This document shows positions 8,172-18,216 of a DNA stretch of 64,000 nucleotides, piece by piece. The stretch lies in NCBI RefSeq assembly GCF_016583795.1, contig NZ_NRRS01000001.1, positions 1 to 64,000 on the forward strand, given 5' to 3'. How positions within the stretch are numbered: the first letter of the stretch is position 1; each line of letters opens with the position of its first letter. Origin of the DNA: Rhabdochromatium marinum. GTDB lineage: Bacteria > Pseudomonadota > Gammaproteobacteria > Chromatiales > Chromatiaceae. The notes below the pieces were generated by a model. That model had not been told where the DNA came from, ran no database searches, and saw only the letters and a program-made list of their open reading frames with translations. The translations under genes were made by a program, and so were the position numbers.

Positions 8172-9359
8172 ATGTTGTCGCATCAGCCAATACACCGTTT
8201 CCGTTTCTCACTTTTGATTCCACTGCTGATGCTGGTAGTCGGTCCTGCGCTGGCAGCCGACGGACTGAACAATGTCTTCTGGTTTCGCAGTGACAACACA
8301 AAGGGGAATTTCTATACCATCAGCCCGGAGGAAAGAAACCAGGTCTTTGAGTTTTATCGCGATAGCTGGAACTACCAGGGCGCAGTTTGGGCGGCTTATT
8401 CGGTGCCGCCGGATACCGATGCCAAGCCAGTCTATCGCTTCTATAGCGAGAACCCAACAGAGTATTTATTCACGATTAGCGAAAACCAGAAAAATCGCCT
8501 CATCGCCAATGGGCGCGGCTGGATCTACGATGGCATTGCCTGGTATGCCTATGATTACCCGCGCGCCGATACAGTGCCAATCTATCTGGTAAACCTGGGC
8601 CTCCGGAACGAGCGCATCTATACACTCGACAGCCCTGAATTGCGCGATGTGCTGGCACGTTCTCTGGCGAATACCGTGACAGGGATCGCTTGGTACGCCT
8701 ATGTCCCGAATCCCTACATCGACCCCGTCCCCATGGCGCCGGTCACCGGGGGCTGCTTCGATCTGGGCTACCAGGGCAATGGCACGCCCTGGGTCTGTGT
8801 TGATGATTTTCAAATGGGTCGCTATGAAGTCACCCAGGCACTTTGGGAAGCCATCATGGGTGAAGATCCGGCACGTTGGTTCTACGCCTGCGACGACTGC
8901 CCAGTTGAGAATGTCACTTGGCACGAAGCCCAGGACTTTGTTGAACGACTCAACCAAGTCACCCACCGCGCTTACCGACTGCCGACCGAGGCCGAGTGGG
9001 AATACGCCTGCCGCAGCGGCGGACTTGCTCAGACCTACTGCGGCGGCGAGGATATCGACGCCCTGGCTTGGTATGCGGTCAATGCTGGCGGCTATCCGCA
9101 CGAGGTCGGACGCAAGGCGCCGAATGGCCTGGGGCTTTACGACATGAGCGGAAATGTGGTGGAGTGGACCTGTTCGAACTTCCAGGCCGGTTACCTGGAT
9201 GCAGCGGTGGAATGCGGCCTGTCGGTGAGTCAGGGCTATCGGGTGGTGCGCGGCGGCTCCTGGGATCAGGAAGCAGCCGCGAGCAGCTCGACCGCGCGAC
9301 TCGGCCTGACACCGGCCACTCAGTCACCCAGCATCGGCTTGCGACTTGCCCACGACTAA
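8172..9359 (+). CDS. Secreted protein with DUF5648-like repeats and a SUMF1/formylglycine-generating-enzyme-like domain
   Basis: A signal peptide (RFRFSLLIPLLMLVVGPALA) leads into about 150 residues of DUF5648-type repeats (FWFRSDNTKGNFYTIS, YRFYSENPTEYLFTIS, GIAWYAY twice). A C-terminal SUMF1/FGE domain follows (MGRYEVTQALWEAIMG, YRLPTEAEWEYACR, GLYDMSGNVVEWT). I prefer the ATG at 8172 because it has AGGAA 8 bases upstream and directly opens the signal peptide; ATG 8130 and TTG 8118 are alternatives. SUMF1-like domains outside true FGE often act as binding or modification modules, so no sulfatase activity is claimed. It sits between murJ and ribF, which are usually neighbours. Confidence 0.82.
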   Translation: MLSHQPIHRFRFSLLIPLLMLVVGPALAADGLNNVFWFRSDNTKGNFYTISPEERNQVFEFYRDSWNYQGAVWAAYSVPPDTDAKPVYRFYSENPTEYLFTISENQKNRLIANGRGWIYDGIAWYAYDYPRADTVPIYLVNLGLRNERIYTLDSPELRDVLARSLANTVTGIAWYAYVPNPYIDPVPMAPVTGGCFDLGYQGNGTPWVCVDDFQMGRYEVTQALWEAIMGEDPARWFYACDDCPVENVTWHEAQDFVERLNQVTHRAYRLPTEAEWEYACRSGGLAQTYCGGEDIDALAWYAVNAGGYPHEVGRKAPNGLGLYDMSGNVVEWTCSNFQAGYLDAAVECGLSVSQGYRVVRGGSWDQEAAASSSTARLGLTPATQSPSIGLRLAHD

Positions 9360-9365
9360 TTCTCC

Positions 9366-10301
9366 ATGCGCCTGATCCGCGGTCTTCACAACTTGCGTGC
9401 CGGCGACCGCGGCTGTGTCGCGACCATTGGCAATTTTGACGGCGTGCATGCGGGGCATCGCGCGGTCTTCCGGCATCTGATCGAACAGGGGCGCCGACAT
9501 CGGCTGCCGGCCACTGTGATTACCTTTGAGCCGCAGCCGCTGGAGTTTTTTTCCCCCCGGCAGGCGCCGGCGCGACTGACGCGGCTGCGCGAGAAGGCAC
9601 GGATCATGGCCGAAGATGGCATTGAACAGCTGCTGGTGCTGCGCTTCGATCAGGCGCTCGCCGCGCTTGACCCCGAGGCCTTCGTCACTCGCCTACTGGT
9701 CGAGGGACTGGAGGTGCGCTATCTGCTGGTGGGCGATGATTTTCGTTTTGGCCGCCAGCGTGCCGGCGACTTCGAGCAACTGCGCCAACTTGGCGCGCGC
9801 TTCGCCTTTGACGTTGACAGTCTGGCAACCGTGCGCACTGACAATGAGCGCATCAGCAGCACCCGGGTGCGCGCGGCCCTGGCCGCCGGTGATCTGGACC
9901 AGGCGCGACAGCTGCTTGGGCGCCCCTATTGCCTGCACGGCCGGGTTGCGCATGGAGATCAGCGTGGCCGCACGCTCGGCTTCCCGACTGCGAATCTGCG
10001 CCTGCACCGCCATGCCACACCTATTAGCGGTGTCTATGCCGTACTGGTGCACGGTTTAACGCCGCAGCCGCTAACAGGCGTCGCCAACGTCGGCAACCGC
10101 CCGACGGTGGATGGCCTTGACAGCCGCCTGGAAGTGCATCTGTTCGATTTCGATCAGGACATCTATGGCGCACACATCCGGGTGGAATTTTGCGCCCGGT
10201 TGCGCGATGAACAAAAGTTTCCCTCGCTCGCCGCACTGTGCGAACAAATCAGCCGCGACAGCGTGGCGGCCCGAGCGGTGTTTGAGCCTCTTCACTCTTA
10301 A
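9366..10301 (+). CDS. ribF: Bifunctional riboflavin kinase / FMN adenylyltransferase
   Basis: This 311-residue enzyme makes FMN and then FAD from riboflavin. The N-terminal nucleotidyltransferase domain has [13 protein letters not shown] and the downstream ISSTRVR motif. The C-terminal kinase domain has [10 protein letters not shown] and the [12 protein letters not shown]-like segment (here [11 protein letters not shown]). It starts 6 bases after the SUMF1-type gene and is followed after 13 bases by ileS, so the three are probably cotranscribed. ribF-ileS-lspA is a conserved gene order. Length and motifs are normal. Confidence 0.96.
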   Translation: MRLIRGLHNLRAGDRGCVATIGNFDGVHAGHRAVFRHLIEQGRRHRLPATVITFEPQPLEFFSPRQAPARLTRLREKARIMAEDGIEQLLVLRFDQALAALDPEAFVTRLLVEGLEVRYLLVGDDFRFGRQRAGDFEQLRQLGARFAFDVDSLATVRTDNERISSTRVRAALAAGDLDQARQLLGRPYCLHGRVAHGDQRGRTLGFPTANLRLHRHATPISGVYAVLVHGLTPQPLTGVANVGNRPTVDGLDSRLEVHLFDFDQDIYGAHIRVEFCARLRDEQKFPSLAALCEQISRDSVAARAVFEPLHS

Positions 10302-10314
10302 GGATAGCGACCCA

Positions 10315-13170
10315 GTGACTCAGTCTGATACCGACTATAAAAAAACCCTGAATCTTCCCAGCACCGGCTTTCCCATGAAGGCCAACCTGGCCCAGCGCGA
10401 GCCGGAGATACTCAAACGCTGGGAGCAGACTGATCTCTATGGACAGATCCGTGCCGCACGCGCCGGAGCCACGCCTTTCATTCTGCACGATGGCCCACCC
10501 TATGCCAACGGTACCATCCATATCGGCCATGCGGTGAACAAAATCCTCAAGGACATCATCGTCAAGTCGCGCACCCTGGATGGTTTTGATGCGCCCTATG
10601 TGCCAGGCTGGGACTGCCATGGCCTGCCGATTGAGTTACAGGTCGAGAAGAAAAAGGGCAAGCCAGGTCAGCGCATCAGTGCCGCGCAGTTTCGTGATGC
10701 CTGTCGGGACTATGCCACCAAACAGGTCGAGGGCCAACGCGAAGACTTCAAGCGCCTGGGCGTGCTCGGTGACTGGGCACATCCTTATCGCACCATGGAC
10801 TATGCCTTCGAGGCCAACATCGTGCGCGCGCTCGGGCGCATCATCGACGCCGGCCATCTGCACAAGGGCGCCAAGCCGGTGCATTGGTGCATTGATTGCG
10901 GCTCGGCTTTGGCTGAGGCTGAGGTGGAATACGCCGAGAAGGAATCTATCGCCATCGACGTGCGCTTTCGGGTGCAGGAAGAAGACGCCCTGTTCGCGCG
11001 CTGCCACTCGGTGCCGGGCGGACATGGCGAGGGGCCGATGTCGGTGGTAATCTGGACCACCACCCCCTGGACACTACCAGCCAATCAGGCCGTGGCGCTG
11101 AACCCGGAACTCGAGTATGCGCTGGTGCAGGTCGAGGATGGCCCTGGCGGCACCCCTGGTGGGCATGAGCGACTGCTGATCGCCGATGGGCTGATCAAGG
11201 ACACCATGGATCGCTGGGATATCCCGCATTATCGCGTCATCGCCTATGCGCGCGGCGACGCCTTCGAGGGACTCAAGCTCGCGCATCCTTTCTATGAACG
11301 CGAAGTGCCCATTATCCTTGGTGAGCATGTGACCCTTGATGCCGGCACCGGTGCTGTGCACACCGCACCCGGGCATGGCCTGGAGGACTATCTGGTCGGC
11401 AATCGCTACAAATTGCGCGTGGATAATCCGGTTGGCGGCGATGGTCGCTTCATTCCCGGCACGCCATTGCTGGCCGGCGAAAATGTCTTCGACGCCAATG
11501 CGCAAGTGGTCGAAATCCTCAAGGCGCGGGGCGCTCTGATGCGCGCGGCGCGTTTCAGTCACAGCTATCCGCATTGCTGGCGGCATAAGACGCCGGTGAT
11601 CTTTCGCGCCACGCCGCAATGGTTCATCGGTATGGAGCAGCACGAGCTGCGCACAGCAGCGCTCCAGGCTATCGACGCGGTTAACTGGCTGCCGGACTGG
11701 GGCCAGTCGCGCATTGCCGGCATGGTCGCCAACCGACCGGACTGGTGCATCTCGCGTCAGCGCACCTGGGGTGTGCCGATTACGCTGCTCGTTCACAAGG
11801 AGACCAATGCCCTGCATCCGCGCACTCAGGCATTGATCGAGACGGTCGCCGCGCGCATTGAACAGAGCGGTATCAATGCCTGGTTTGAGCTACAACCGGC
11901 CGACCTACTGCCCGCTGAAGAGGCGGCAGACTATGTCAAGGTCACCGACACCCTGGATGTCTGGTTCGACTCCGGCGTTACCCATGCCTGCGTGCTCGAA
12001 CCCCGCGCGGACTTGAGCGCCCCGGCCGATCTCTATCTGGAAGGCTCCGACCAGCATCGCGGCTGGTTTCAGTCCTCGCTGCTGACCTCTATCGCTATGA
12101 ACGGTCGTGCGCCTTATAAGACAGTGCTGACGCACGGCTTTACGGTCGATCAGCAGGGGCGCAAGATGTCGAAGTCGCTCGGCAATGTGGTCAGCCCGCA
12201 GCAGGTGGTCAAGACCCTGGGCGCCGACATCATTCGCCTGTGGGTGGCGGCCACTGACTATCGCGGCGAAATAAGCGTCTCGGATGAAATCCTCAAGCGC
12301 ACCGCCGATGCCTATCGGCGCATCCGCAACACCGCGCGCTTTCTGCTGGCCAATCTCAACGGCTTCGACCCAGCCACTGATCTGGTGGCGCCTGAGCGGA
12401 TGATCGCGCTCGACCGCTGGGCGGTGTCACGTGCACTGGACTTGCAGCACGACATTGTCGCCGCTTATCAGGACTATCAGTTCCACCTGATCTACCACCG
12501 CATCCATAACTTCTGTGTGGTGGACATGGGCAGCTTTTATCTGGATGTCATCAAGGACCGCCAGTACACCACCCCGGCGGACAGCTTGGCGCGACGCTCC
12601 TGCCAGAGCGCCATGTATCACATCATCGAAGCCATGAGCCGCTGGCTGGCGCCCATTCTCAGCTTCACCGCCGATGAGATCTGGCAGCATCTGCCAGGCC
12701 AGCACGAGGCGAGTCTGTTCACCGCGCATTGGTACGAAGGGCTCTTTGCGCTCGATGCCAGTGATCCATTGGATGCGGCGGCCTGGAATCGGCTGCTTGA
12801 GTGCCGCGCAGCGGTCGGCAAGGCGCTGGAGGCCGCGCGCAACCAGGGGCAGATCGGCGCCGCGCTGGATGCCCAGGTCGAGCTGTATTGCGAACCCGAG
12901 CTGCTGGAGATTCTGAGCCGCTTGGGCGCTGAGCTGCGCTTTTTGTTCATTACCTCGGAGGCCCGCGCATTGCCGCTGACCGAGGCCCCGGAGGACAGCC
13001 ACGCGCCCATGGACGGCCTGCGACTGCTGGTGCAGCCGAGTACGGATCCCAAATGCGTGCGTTGCTGGCATCATCGCCCCGATGTCGGCCAGCATGCCGA
13101 GCATCCACAGCTGTGCGGGCGCTGCGTTGAGAATCTGTCCGGAGCCGGCGAGACCCGGCACTTCGCCTGA
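10315..13170 (+). CDS. ileS: Isoleucyl-tRNA synthetase
   Basis: This is a class I aminoacyl-tRNA synthetase of 951 residues. It has the HIGH motif ([12 protein letters not shown]), the KMSKS motif ([10 protein letters not shown]), the editing CP1 domain (TTPWTLPAN and the later [12 protein letters not shown]) and a C-terminal zinc finger (CVRCWH and CGRCVEN). I start it at the GTG at 10315, which has an AAGGA sequence about 10 bases upstream and leads into the family's usual [15 protein letters not shown]-terminus. The frame is open much further upstream inside ribF, but that part is an overlap shadow. The stop codon overlaps the lspA start (TGATG). Confidence 0.97.
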   Translation: MTQSDTDYKKTLNLPSTGFPMKANLAQREPEILKRWEQTDLYGQIRAARAGATPFILHDGPPYANGTIHIGHAVNKILKDIIVKSRTLDGFDAPYVPGWDCHGLPIELQVEKKKGKPGQRISAAQFRDACRDYATKQVEGQREDFKRLGVLGDWAHPYRTMDYAFEANIVRALGRIIDAGHLHKGAKPVHWCIDCGSALAEAEVEYAEKESIAIDVRFRVQEEDALFARCHSVPGGHGEGPMSVVIWTTTPWTLPANQAVALNPELEYALVQVEDGPGGTPGGHERLLIADGLIKDTMDRWDIPHYRVIAYARGDAFEGLKLAHPFYEREVPIILGEHVTLDAGTGAVHTAPGHGLEDYLVGNRYKLRVDNPVGGDGRFIPGTPLLAGENVFDANAQVVEILKARGALMRAARFSHSYPHCWRHKTPVIFRATPQWFIGMEQHELRTAALQAIDAVNWLPDWGQSRIAGMVANRPDWCISRQRTWGVPITLLVHKETNALHPRTQALIETVAARIEQSGINAWFELQPADLLPAEEAADYVKVTDTLDVWFDSGVTHACVLEPRADLSAPADLYLEGSDQHRGWFQSSLLTSIAMNGRAPYKTVLTHGFTVDQQGRKMSKSLGNVVSPQQVVKTLGADIIRLWVAATDYRGEISVSDEILKRTADAYRRIRNTARFLLANLNGFDPATDLVAPERMIALDRWAVSRALDLQHDIVAAYQDYQFHLIYHRIHNFCVVDMGSFYLDVIKDRQYTTPADSLARRSCQSAMYHIIEAMSRWLAPILSFTADEIWQHLPGQHEASLFTAHWYEGLFALDASDPLDAAAWNRLLECRAAVGKALEAARNQGQIGAALDAQVELYCEPELLEILSRLGAELRFLFITSEARALPLTEAPEDSHAPMDGLRLLVQPSTDPKCVRCWHHRPDVGQHAEHPQLCGRCVENLSGAGETRHFA

Positions 13171-13673
13171 TGCGCTTCGGCTCCATGTTCAAACGCCTGC
13201 CCCCGCATGCCGCCTGGTTGTGGCTGTCGGCCCTGGTGATTCTGCTCGATCAGCTCAGCAAGTGGTTCGCCGGGCAGAATCTGCCTCTGCATGAACCAGT
13301 GGCACTCCTGCCGCTGCTGAACCTCACCCTGATGCACAACGAGGGCGCTGCCTTCAGCCTGCTCGCTGACGCCGGCGGCTGGCAGCGCTGGCTGTTCGCC
13401 AGCTTCGCGATCCTGGTCACCCTGGTGCTGAGCCTGTGGTTGCTGCGTCTTGAGTCAGGCGAGCACTTCACGGCGGCTGGCTTGGCGTTGTTAATCGGCG
13501 GAGCCATCGGCAATCTGATTGACCGACTCAGTACCGGGCGGGTGGTCGATTTTATTGATGTCTACTATGGTCAGTGGCATTGGCCCGCCTTCAACATCGC
13601 CGACAGCGCCATTACCCTGGGCGTTGCACTACTGCTGATTGAAACACTCAGGGCTGGGCGCCACGCCGCCTGA
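13170..13673 (+). CDS. lspA: Lipoprotein signal peptidase (signal peptidase II)
   Basis: This 167-residue protein with four membrane helices removes signal peptides from prolipoproteins after lipidation. The catalytic Asp residues lie in GNLIDRL and FNIADSAI, and the HNEGAAFS motif is present. It begins within the ileS stop codon (TGATG overlap), implying coupled translation. It acts downstream of Lgt, whose gene is also in this window (39479-40321). The ispH gene that commonly follows lspA is not here; rimK comes next. Confidence 0.96.
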   Translation: MRFGSMFKRLPPHAAWLWLSALVILLDQLSKWFAGQNLPLHEPVALLPLLNLTLMHNEGAAFSLLADAGGWQRWLFASFAILVTLVLSLWLLRLESGEHFTAAGLALLIGGAIGNLIDRLSTGRVVDFIDVYYGQWHWPAFNIADSAITLGVALLLIETLRAGRHAA

Positions 13674-13748
13674 CACCGGATGTCTTAACGCACCTGCCCG
13701 ACCCAGGCCGATCACAGCCCACTCCCGATCAACCACCGAGTGCTTGCC

Positions 13749-14654
13749 ATGAAAATAGCCATCCTGTCCCGCAATGCCAACCTCTACTCCACCCGCCGCA
13801 TCCTTGAGGCTGCGCGCACTCGCGGCCACGAAGCACGGGTGATCGATGTATTGCGCTGTTATATGAATATCACCTCGCACGCACCTTCCATCCACTACAA
13901 GGGCGAATCTCTATCCGGCTTCGATGCCGTGATCCCCCGCATTGGTGCCTCGGTTACCTTCTACGGCACCGCCGTGCTGCGCCAGTTCGAGATGATGAAC
14001 GTCTATCCGCTCAATGAATCCGTCGCCATCACCCGCGCACGCGATAAGCTGCGTTCCCTGCAGCTGCTGTCGCGCAAGGGCATTGGCCTGCCGGTGACCG
14101 GCTTCGCGCATGCCCCGGATGATGTGCAGGATTTGATCAAAATGGTTGGTGGCGCCCCCCTGGTCATCAAACTGCTGGAAGGCACCCAGGGCATCGGCGT
14201 GGTGCTGGCCGAAACTCAGCAGGCCGCCGAGAGTGTAATCGAGGCCTTCATGGGGCTGCGGGTCAATATTCTGGTACAGGAATACATTAAAGAATCACGC
14301 GGCACCGATATTCGCTGCTTCGTCATCGGCGACAAGGTAGTCGCCGCCATGAAGCGTCAGGCCAAGGAGGGCGAATTTCGCTCCAACCTGCATCGCGGTG
14401 GCAGCGCCAATTTGATTCGCATCACCCCCGAGGAACGCTCCACTGCCGTGCGCGCCGCACGCATCATCGGGTTGAACGTGGCCGGTGTGGATATTTTGCG
14501 CTCCAACCATGGCCCGCTGGTGATGGAGGTTAACTCATCTCCCGGCCTGGAAGGCATTGAGGCGGCAACTAACAAGGACATCGCCGGTATGATTATTGAT
14601 TTTCTGGTCAAGGATGCCCTGGCTGGCACAACGCGCACCCGCGGCAAGGGCTGA
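13749..14654 (+). CDS. rimK: RimK-type ATP-grasp ligase (ribosomal protein S6 glutamate ligase family)
   Basis: This ATP-grasp ligase of 301 residues starts at MKIAILSRN; an ATG at 13740 would add three residues. RimK features include the N-terminal LYSTRRI..RGHE region, [32 protein letters not shown] for ATP and metal binding, and [13 protein letters not shown] near the end. RimK adds glutamate residues to the C-terminus of ribosomal protein S6. A RimB-like retropepsin gene, usually found beside rimK, is instead 14 kb away at 28670, on the far side of the photosynthesis genes. Confidence 0.93.
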   Translation: MKIAILSRNANLYSTRRILEAARTRGHEARVIDVLRCYMNITSHAPSIHYKGESLSGFDAVIPRIGASVTFYGTAVLRQFEMMNVYPLNESVAITRARDKLRSLQLLSRKGIGLPVTGFAHAPDDVQDLIKMVGGAPLVIKLLEGTQGIGVVLAETQQAAESVIEAFMGLRVNILVQEYIKESRGTDIRCFVIGDKVVAAMKRQAKEGEFRSNLHRGGSANLIRITPEERSTAVRAARIIGLNVAGVDILRSNHGPLVMEVNSSPGLEGIEAATNKDIAGMIIDFLVKDALAGTTRTRGKG

Positions 14655-14690
14655 ATCCAAAGCGAACGTCAGCCGACCCCGGAGGGGTGC

Positions 14691-15845
14691 TCAGCCAGGT
14701 GCAAGCTCACGCAACTGATCAAGCAACACTTCGCTGACCTCGAAGGTGCTAATCGCCGCCTCGGCACCAGCCTCCAGCATGTCGTCAATCCAGGGCGGCT
14801 GGGGATGATCCAACAGCCCAATGACCCGAACCTGGCTCCAGCGGGCGCGAATCATGCGCGTGGCGGTGGGGCCATCGAGATCGGGCAGGCTGTAATCCAT
14901 GACCACCACATCGGGTTGTACGCGCTGCACCAGTTCAATAACTTCAAATCCATCCCCAGCTTCCCCAATGACTTGCAGGTCGGGCTCATCGTTGAGCAGG
15001 GTTGCCAGCGCCTGGCGCATCAGGACATGAGCATCCGCGAGTAGAATGCGCCGCTTGGATGAAGCGGCAGCGAAAGCCGGGCGTTGTCCAGGCATGCCAT
15101 GCGCCACCGCTGAGGCTGCATTTGGGCTTGGGCTGAGACTGGCACCTGGAGTCGCAACCGGAAACGGACTGGACGTATCATCGCCCTCAGCCAAGGGCAC
15201 CCGTAACGCGATGCAAGTGCCTCGGCGGCCAGTGCCACTGGCCATGATCAGAGTGCCACCGAGCCAACTGAGGCGCTCGCAAATCGCCAGCAGGCCCAGA
15301 CCCGCTTCAGTATCAAGAGGACCGAATCCACAGCCATCGTCGGTGAGCCGCAGCACGACCTGAGCCCCCTGGGCGTGGTGTTCAATCCCCAAGGTCAGAG
15401 TCACCCGCTGCGCCGATGCGTGCTTAACCACATTCACTAACAGCTCCCGGACCGACTCAAACAGCAGGATTCGGGTGTTCTCGCACGCGAAGCGCAGCTC
15501 CTGCTCAAGCTGCAAATCAATCGTCACGTCCTCGCGCGACTGTATGGACTGCACTAACCAGGCCAAGGCTGCACCAAAGCGCCCCTGATGCAGCAGCGGC
15601 GGCGTCAGCTCGGCGGTGAGTGTACGACCGGTAGTGATCGCCTGATCGATCAGGCTCCTGGCGCGCGCCACTGTCTCCCGCGCCAGACCTTCGAGCTCGG
15701 TGAGTGTCTCCAGTTGGAACTTGACCGCCACCATGTCCTGCTGCAAGTGATCATGCAGCTGCCGGCTAATGCGCAGGCGTGCCCGCTGCTCGGTCAGCGT
15801 CTGTTGCACGCTCAGGCGCGCGAGTTGCTCAGCGCGGGTGCGCAA
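14691..15845 (-). CDS. Soluble hybrid histidine kinase (HisKA_3) with C-terminal receiver domain
   Basis: This 384-residue protein has no membrane segment. Residues about 20-90 form a NarX-type dimerisation domain with the phospho-acceptor His (ISRQLHDHLQQD). Residues 115-215 form the ATPase (ESVRELLVNVVKHA, DDGCGFG, GLGLLAICERL). After a Pro/Ser-rich linker, residues 265-384 form a receiver (LLADAHVLMRQ, with the acceptor Asp in VVMDYSLPDLDG). There is no DNA-binding output. The start is unclear: a TTG at 15845 is the first possible codon, with no good ribosome-binding site. The frame is continuous with bchJ upstream apart from one TGA. Position at the end of the bch-puh cluster suggests control of photosynthesis genes, but this is inference. 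Confidence 0.82.
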   Translation of the reverse strand: MRTRAEQLARLSVQQTLTEQRARLRISRQLHDHLQQDMVAVKFQLETLTELEGLARETVARARSLIDQAITTGRTLTAELTPPLLHQGRFGAALAWLVQSIQSREDVTIDLQLEQELRFACENTRILLFESVRELLVNVVKHASAQRVTLTLGIEHHAQGAQVVLRLTDDGCGFGPLDTEAGLGLLAICERLSWLGGTLIMASGTGRRGTCIALRVPLAEGDDTSSPFPVATPGASLSPSPNAASAVAHGMPGQRPAFAAASSKRRILLADAHVLMRQALATLLNDEPDLQVIGEAGDGFEVIELVQRVQPDVVVMDYSLPDLDGPTATRMIRARWSQVRVIGLLDHPQPPWIDDMLEAGAEAAISTFEVSEVLLDQLRELAPG

Positions 15846-15863
15846 CGAATCGGCGCCCTGATG

Positions 15864-16493
15864 TCAGCGCCGCCAGTCGATCTCGAACTGGCAGGCCTCA
15901 GCCCCCTGGGCCTGACACTCAGTCTCGCGCACATGCGCGGCTGGACTCACTAGGGTTTGACACAGACGCTCAAAGGCGCCGGTATAGAAATCACACAGCG
16001 GCCGATCCGCCTGAGCATCGCGACACATGGGACAGTTCGCAATGGAGACCCGCACCGGGCGCCCCATGGTAAATCCATAGTGACCACTGCCCACGAAGGT
16101 CCAGGCATTTTTGGCCACTGCGCTCAGTAACATGCGGCATGCCGGACCCGGCGGCAGCCATTTCAGCAGGCGCTGCGCGGGTTTGGGAATCCGATGGGCG
16201 AGCAAATAATCTCCGGTCCGCTGCCCGGCATCGTGCGACACGGCGGCAGCGGCATCGGGCGCGAGTTCGGCACGCAACGCCTGCTGCAGAGCGATGACCT
16301 CAAGCTCCGGCACCATCTGCGAAGGCGCCGTTTGCAGATAATGCGACAACCCGGCCGTGGCAAAAACCCGCCCTGCAGTCTCAGCGCTCTGCAACGCTGC
16401 CAAAGCCTCGCCAACGCGTATGATGGCGTTGGGTCCGATGCGTGGGACATCCGCTTCAGATGTCTCCTGACCCGATGATGATGTAAAACTCAC
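15864..16493 (-). CDS. bchJ: V4R-domain protein BchJ
   Basis: This protein of about 209 residues has a C-terminal V4R domain: YGFTMGRPVRVSIANCPMC, DFYTGAFERLC, ETECQAQGAEACQFEI. The conserved Cys residues of the domain are present. I chose the GTG at 16493, which overlaps the hemN stop (GTGA) and so implies coupling. BchJ was first assigned as the 4(8)-vinyl reductase of bacteriochlorophyll synthesis. Later work gave that step to other enzymes (BciA/BciB and others), and BchJ is now thought to support intermediate handling. The ORF continues in frame past its TGA into the histidine kinase. Confidence 0.85.
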   Translation of the reverse strand: MSFTSSSGQETSEADVPRIGPNAIIRVGEALAALQSAETAGRVFATAGLSHYLQTAPSQMVPELEVIALQQALRAELAPDAAAAVSHDAGQRTGDYLLAHRIPKPAQRLLKWLPPGPACRMLLSAVAKNAWTFVGSGHYGFTMGRPVRVSIANCPMCRDAQADRPLCDFYTGAFERLCQTLVSPAAHVRETECQAQGAEACQFEIDWRR

Positions 16494-17854
16494 AATGACC
16501 TCGAAAAATGCCAGCGCGCCCGATCCCAGGCGAAGTAGGCCTCGTGCTCCGTGCACAGATGCCGCAGCAAGTAACGACCGGTCGGGGTAATGCGCAACCG
16601 ACTGGCATCGACATCAACCAACCCATCACTGGCATAAGCGGCCAGACGCCGGTATTCCTCGTCGAAGCACCCTTCAGCCAGTTCCAGCGGCAACTCAAGA
16701 TTGCAGATTAGATGACCGATAGCCTCACGGCGGCGCCGGTCAGTGGTGTTAAGCTGATAACCGCGGGCCACCGGGAGCTGCCCCTGTTCGATTTTAGCCT
16801 TCCAAGTGGCCAGATTCTGTTCGTTCTGCACGCAGCGCCCCTGCACCTCGCCAGCCGCACCAGTGCCAAGACCAATGATATTGTTGGTGCTCATAACAGT
16901 ATAGCCTAGGCAGTTGCGTGTCAGGCGGCCCTCATCCTGCGCCATGGCCAGCTCATCGGTATCCAGCACGAAGGTATCCAGCCCGACCCACACATAGCCG
17001 GAAGCCATAAAGGTTTTCACCGCCTGCTCGAACAACCGCTGCCGCTGCATGTCATCGGGCAGCTGATGAATATCGATGGCATGCTGATGCGCCGCAAGAC
17101 TGTTGCCGCGCGAATAGCCGAAACAGGCCACCCGATCCGGCGCCATCTCCACGACGGCATCCAGGGTGGCCTTAAAACTCTCGGCGGTTTGCTCTGGCAG
17201 TCCGTAGATGAGATCAAAGCCGATGGAATCGAAACCCACTTCACGCGCCATCCAGTAGACATCGCGCACCAGGTCGATGGACTGAATGCGTCCGATCGAA
17301 CGCTGCACCCGAGGTTCCAGATCCTGCACGCCGAAGGTGATGCGTGTAAATCCCAGTGCACGCAGCAGCTCCAACTGCCCGGCGGAGGCGCGACGCGGGT
17401 CACATTCGATGGAGGCTTCGGTTTCCGGCAGAATGCGGAAACGGCTGTCAACCAGCTCGACCAGGCGGGTGAGCTGTGCGTCATTGAGGTAGTTGGGCGT
17501 GCCGCCAGCGACGTGCAATTGCAGCACATCCCGTCCCGTCGCCACGGCCGCAGCGACCATGTTGATTTCGCGCTCAAGCGCATCAAGGTAGCTGTCGATA
17601 CGCTGACTATTGTGCGTCACCGTTGTATTGCAGCCGCAATACAGGCAACGTCCAGGGCAGAAGGGAATATGCAGATACAGGGCGAGGGTTGCGTCTGGAT
17701 GCTGACCAATGCCGTTTAAGGCTTGGCGGTAATCCTCTTCGGTAAAGTTTTCCGACCAGACATCGGGCGCAGGAACCGGCATACCGGGGCGATCAAAACG
17801 GCTAAATCGCGTCAGCAAATCCGGCGAGATATCAACTGACATGATGCTTGTCAT
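16490..17854 (-). CDS. hemN: Oxygen-independent coproporphyrinogen III oxidase (radical SAM)
   Basis: This 454-residue radical SAM enzyme, close to the length of E. coli HemN, has the cluster motif C-PGR-C-LY-C followed by GC (PFCPGRCLYCGCN). Further HemN signatures are HVAGGTPNYL, DPRRAS, FGVQDLEPRVQ and the C-terminal HemN domain. It makes protoporphyrinogen IX without oxygen, feeding both haem and bacteriochlorophyll, which fits its place in the bch-puh cluster of an anaerobic phototroph. Start ATG 17854 overlaps the stop of a small upstream ORF (ATGA); ATG 17842 is a possible alternative. The longer frame to 18094 is not supported by the family. Confidence 0.93.
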   Translation of the reverse strand: MTSIMSVDISPDLLTRFSRFDRPGMPVPAPDVWSENFTEEDYRQALNGIGQHPDATLALYLHIPFCPGRCLYCGCNTTVTHNSQRIDSYLDALEREINMVAAAVATGRDVLQLHVAGGTPNYLNDAQLTRLVELVDSRFRILPETEASIECDPRRASAGQLELLRALGFTRITFGVQDLEPRVQRSIGRIQSIDLVRDVYWMAREVGFDSIGFDLIYGLPEQTAESFKATLDAVVEMAPDRVACFGYSRGNSLAAHQHAIDIHQLPDDMQRQRLFEQAVKTFMASGYVWVGLDTFVLDTDELAMAQDEGRLTRNCLGYTVMSTNNIIGLGTGAAGEVQGRCVQNEQNLATWKAKIEQGQLPVARGYQLNTTDRRRREAIGHLICNLELPLELAEGCFDEEYRRLAAYASDGLVDVDASRLRITPTGRYLLRHLCTEHEAYFAWDRARWHFSRSL

Positions 17855-18024
17855 AGGCCTGCCACCCCGCCGTGATGCTGTGGCCGCCCCACAAAGGCTG
17901 GCGACCGCAGAAGACTCGGTGCCCGAGCATGAATGAAAAGCGATGCACCGGTCGGTCGTGCACTTTTCATGTCGCGCTGATTGGCTGCCAACGGGTTCTG
18001 AGCCTGAACCGGCAAGATATGCAT
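17851..18024 (-). CDS. Small ORF of 57 codons directly upstream of hemN
   Basis: An ATG at 18024 is preceded by GGGAGG at a 6-base distance, one of the best ribosome-binding sequences in the window. The frame runs for 57 codons and its TGA overlaps the hemN ATG (ATGA). The product (starting MHILPVQAQNPLAANQRD) is basic, rich in Arg, Ala and His, with no membrane segment or motif I recognise. The arrangement suggests a translated leader that couples to hemN, or a small unknown protein. The rest of the puhE-hemN gap (18025-18216) shows no other gene; it may hold a promoter for hemN. Confidence 0.45.
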   Translation of the reverse strand: MHILPVQAQNPLAANQRDMKSARPTGASLFIHARAPSLLRSPAFVGRPQHHGGVAGL

Positions 18025-18216
18025 ACGGCGCCTCCCAAGCTTCTTCGCAAGTGAAAGGGTAAAATCCACCGCAGAATGAATTTGTTGGCAACATTCCAAC
18101 GGCGATGCTATAGATATTAGCTTAAACCTGTCGCCACTGCTTTGCCAAATTGGAACCCGAGAATTTTACCGCCGAACACAAAACACCAGCTAACCGCCAG
18201 TTATCAATAATTGATC

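Noticed and set aside
15846-15866. Possible selenocysteine or programmed read-through at the bchJ TGA
   Set aside because: No selenocysteine insertion element is recognisable and V4R proteins are not known selenoproteins. I kept only the weaker observation that the two genes are in one frame.
17855-18094. N-terminal extension of HemN back to 18094
   Set aside because: HemN homologues start near the chosen ATG, and another frame in the same DNA has a far better ribosome-binding site.
18192-18206. ATCAA-TAA-TTGAT sequence as an FNR/Anr box upstream of hemN
   Set aside because: The half-sites are in the opposite order to the FNR consensus TTGAT-N4-ATCAA, and the sequence lies about 170 bases before the small ORF.
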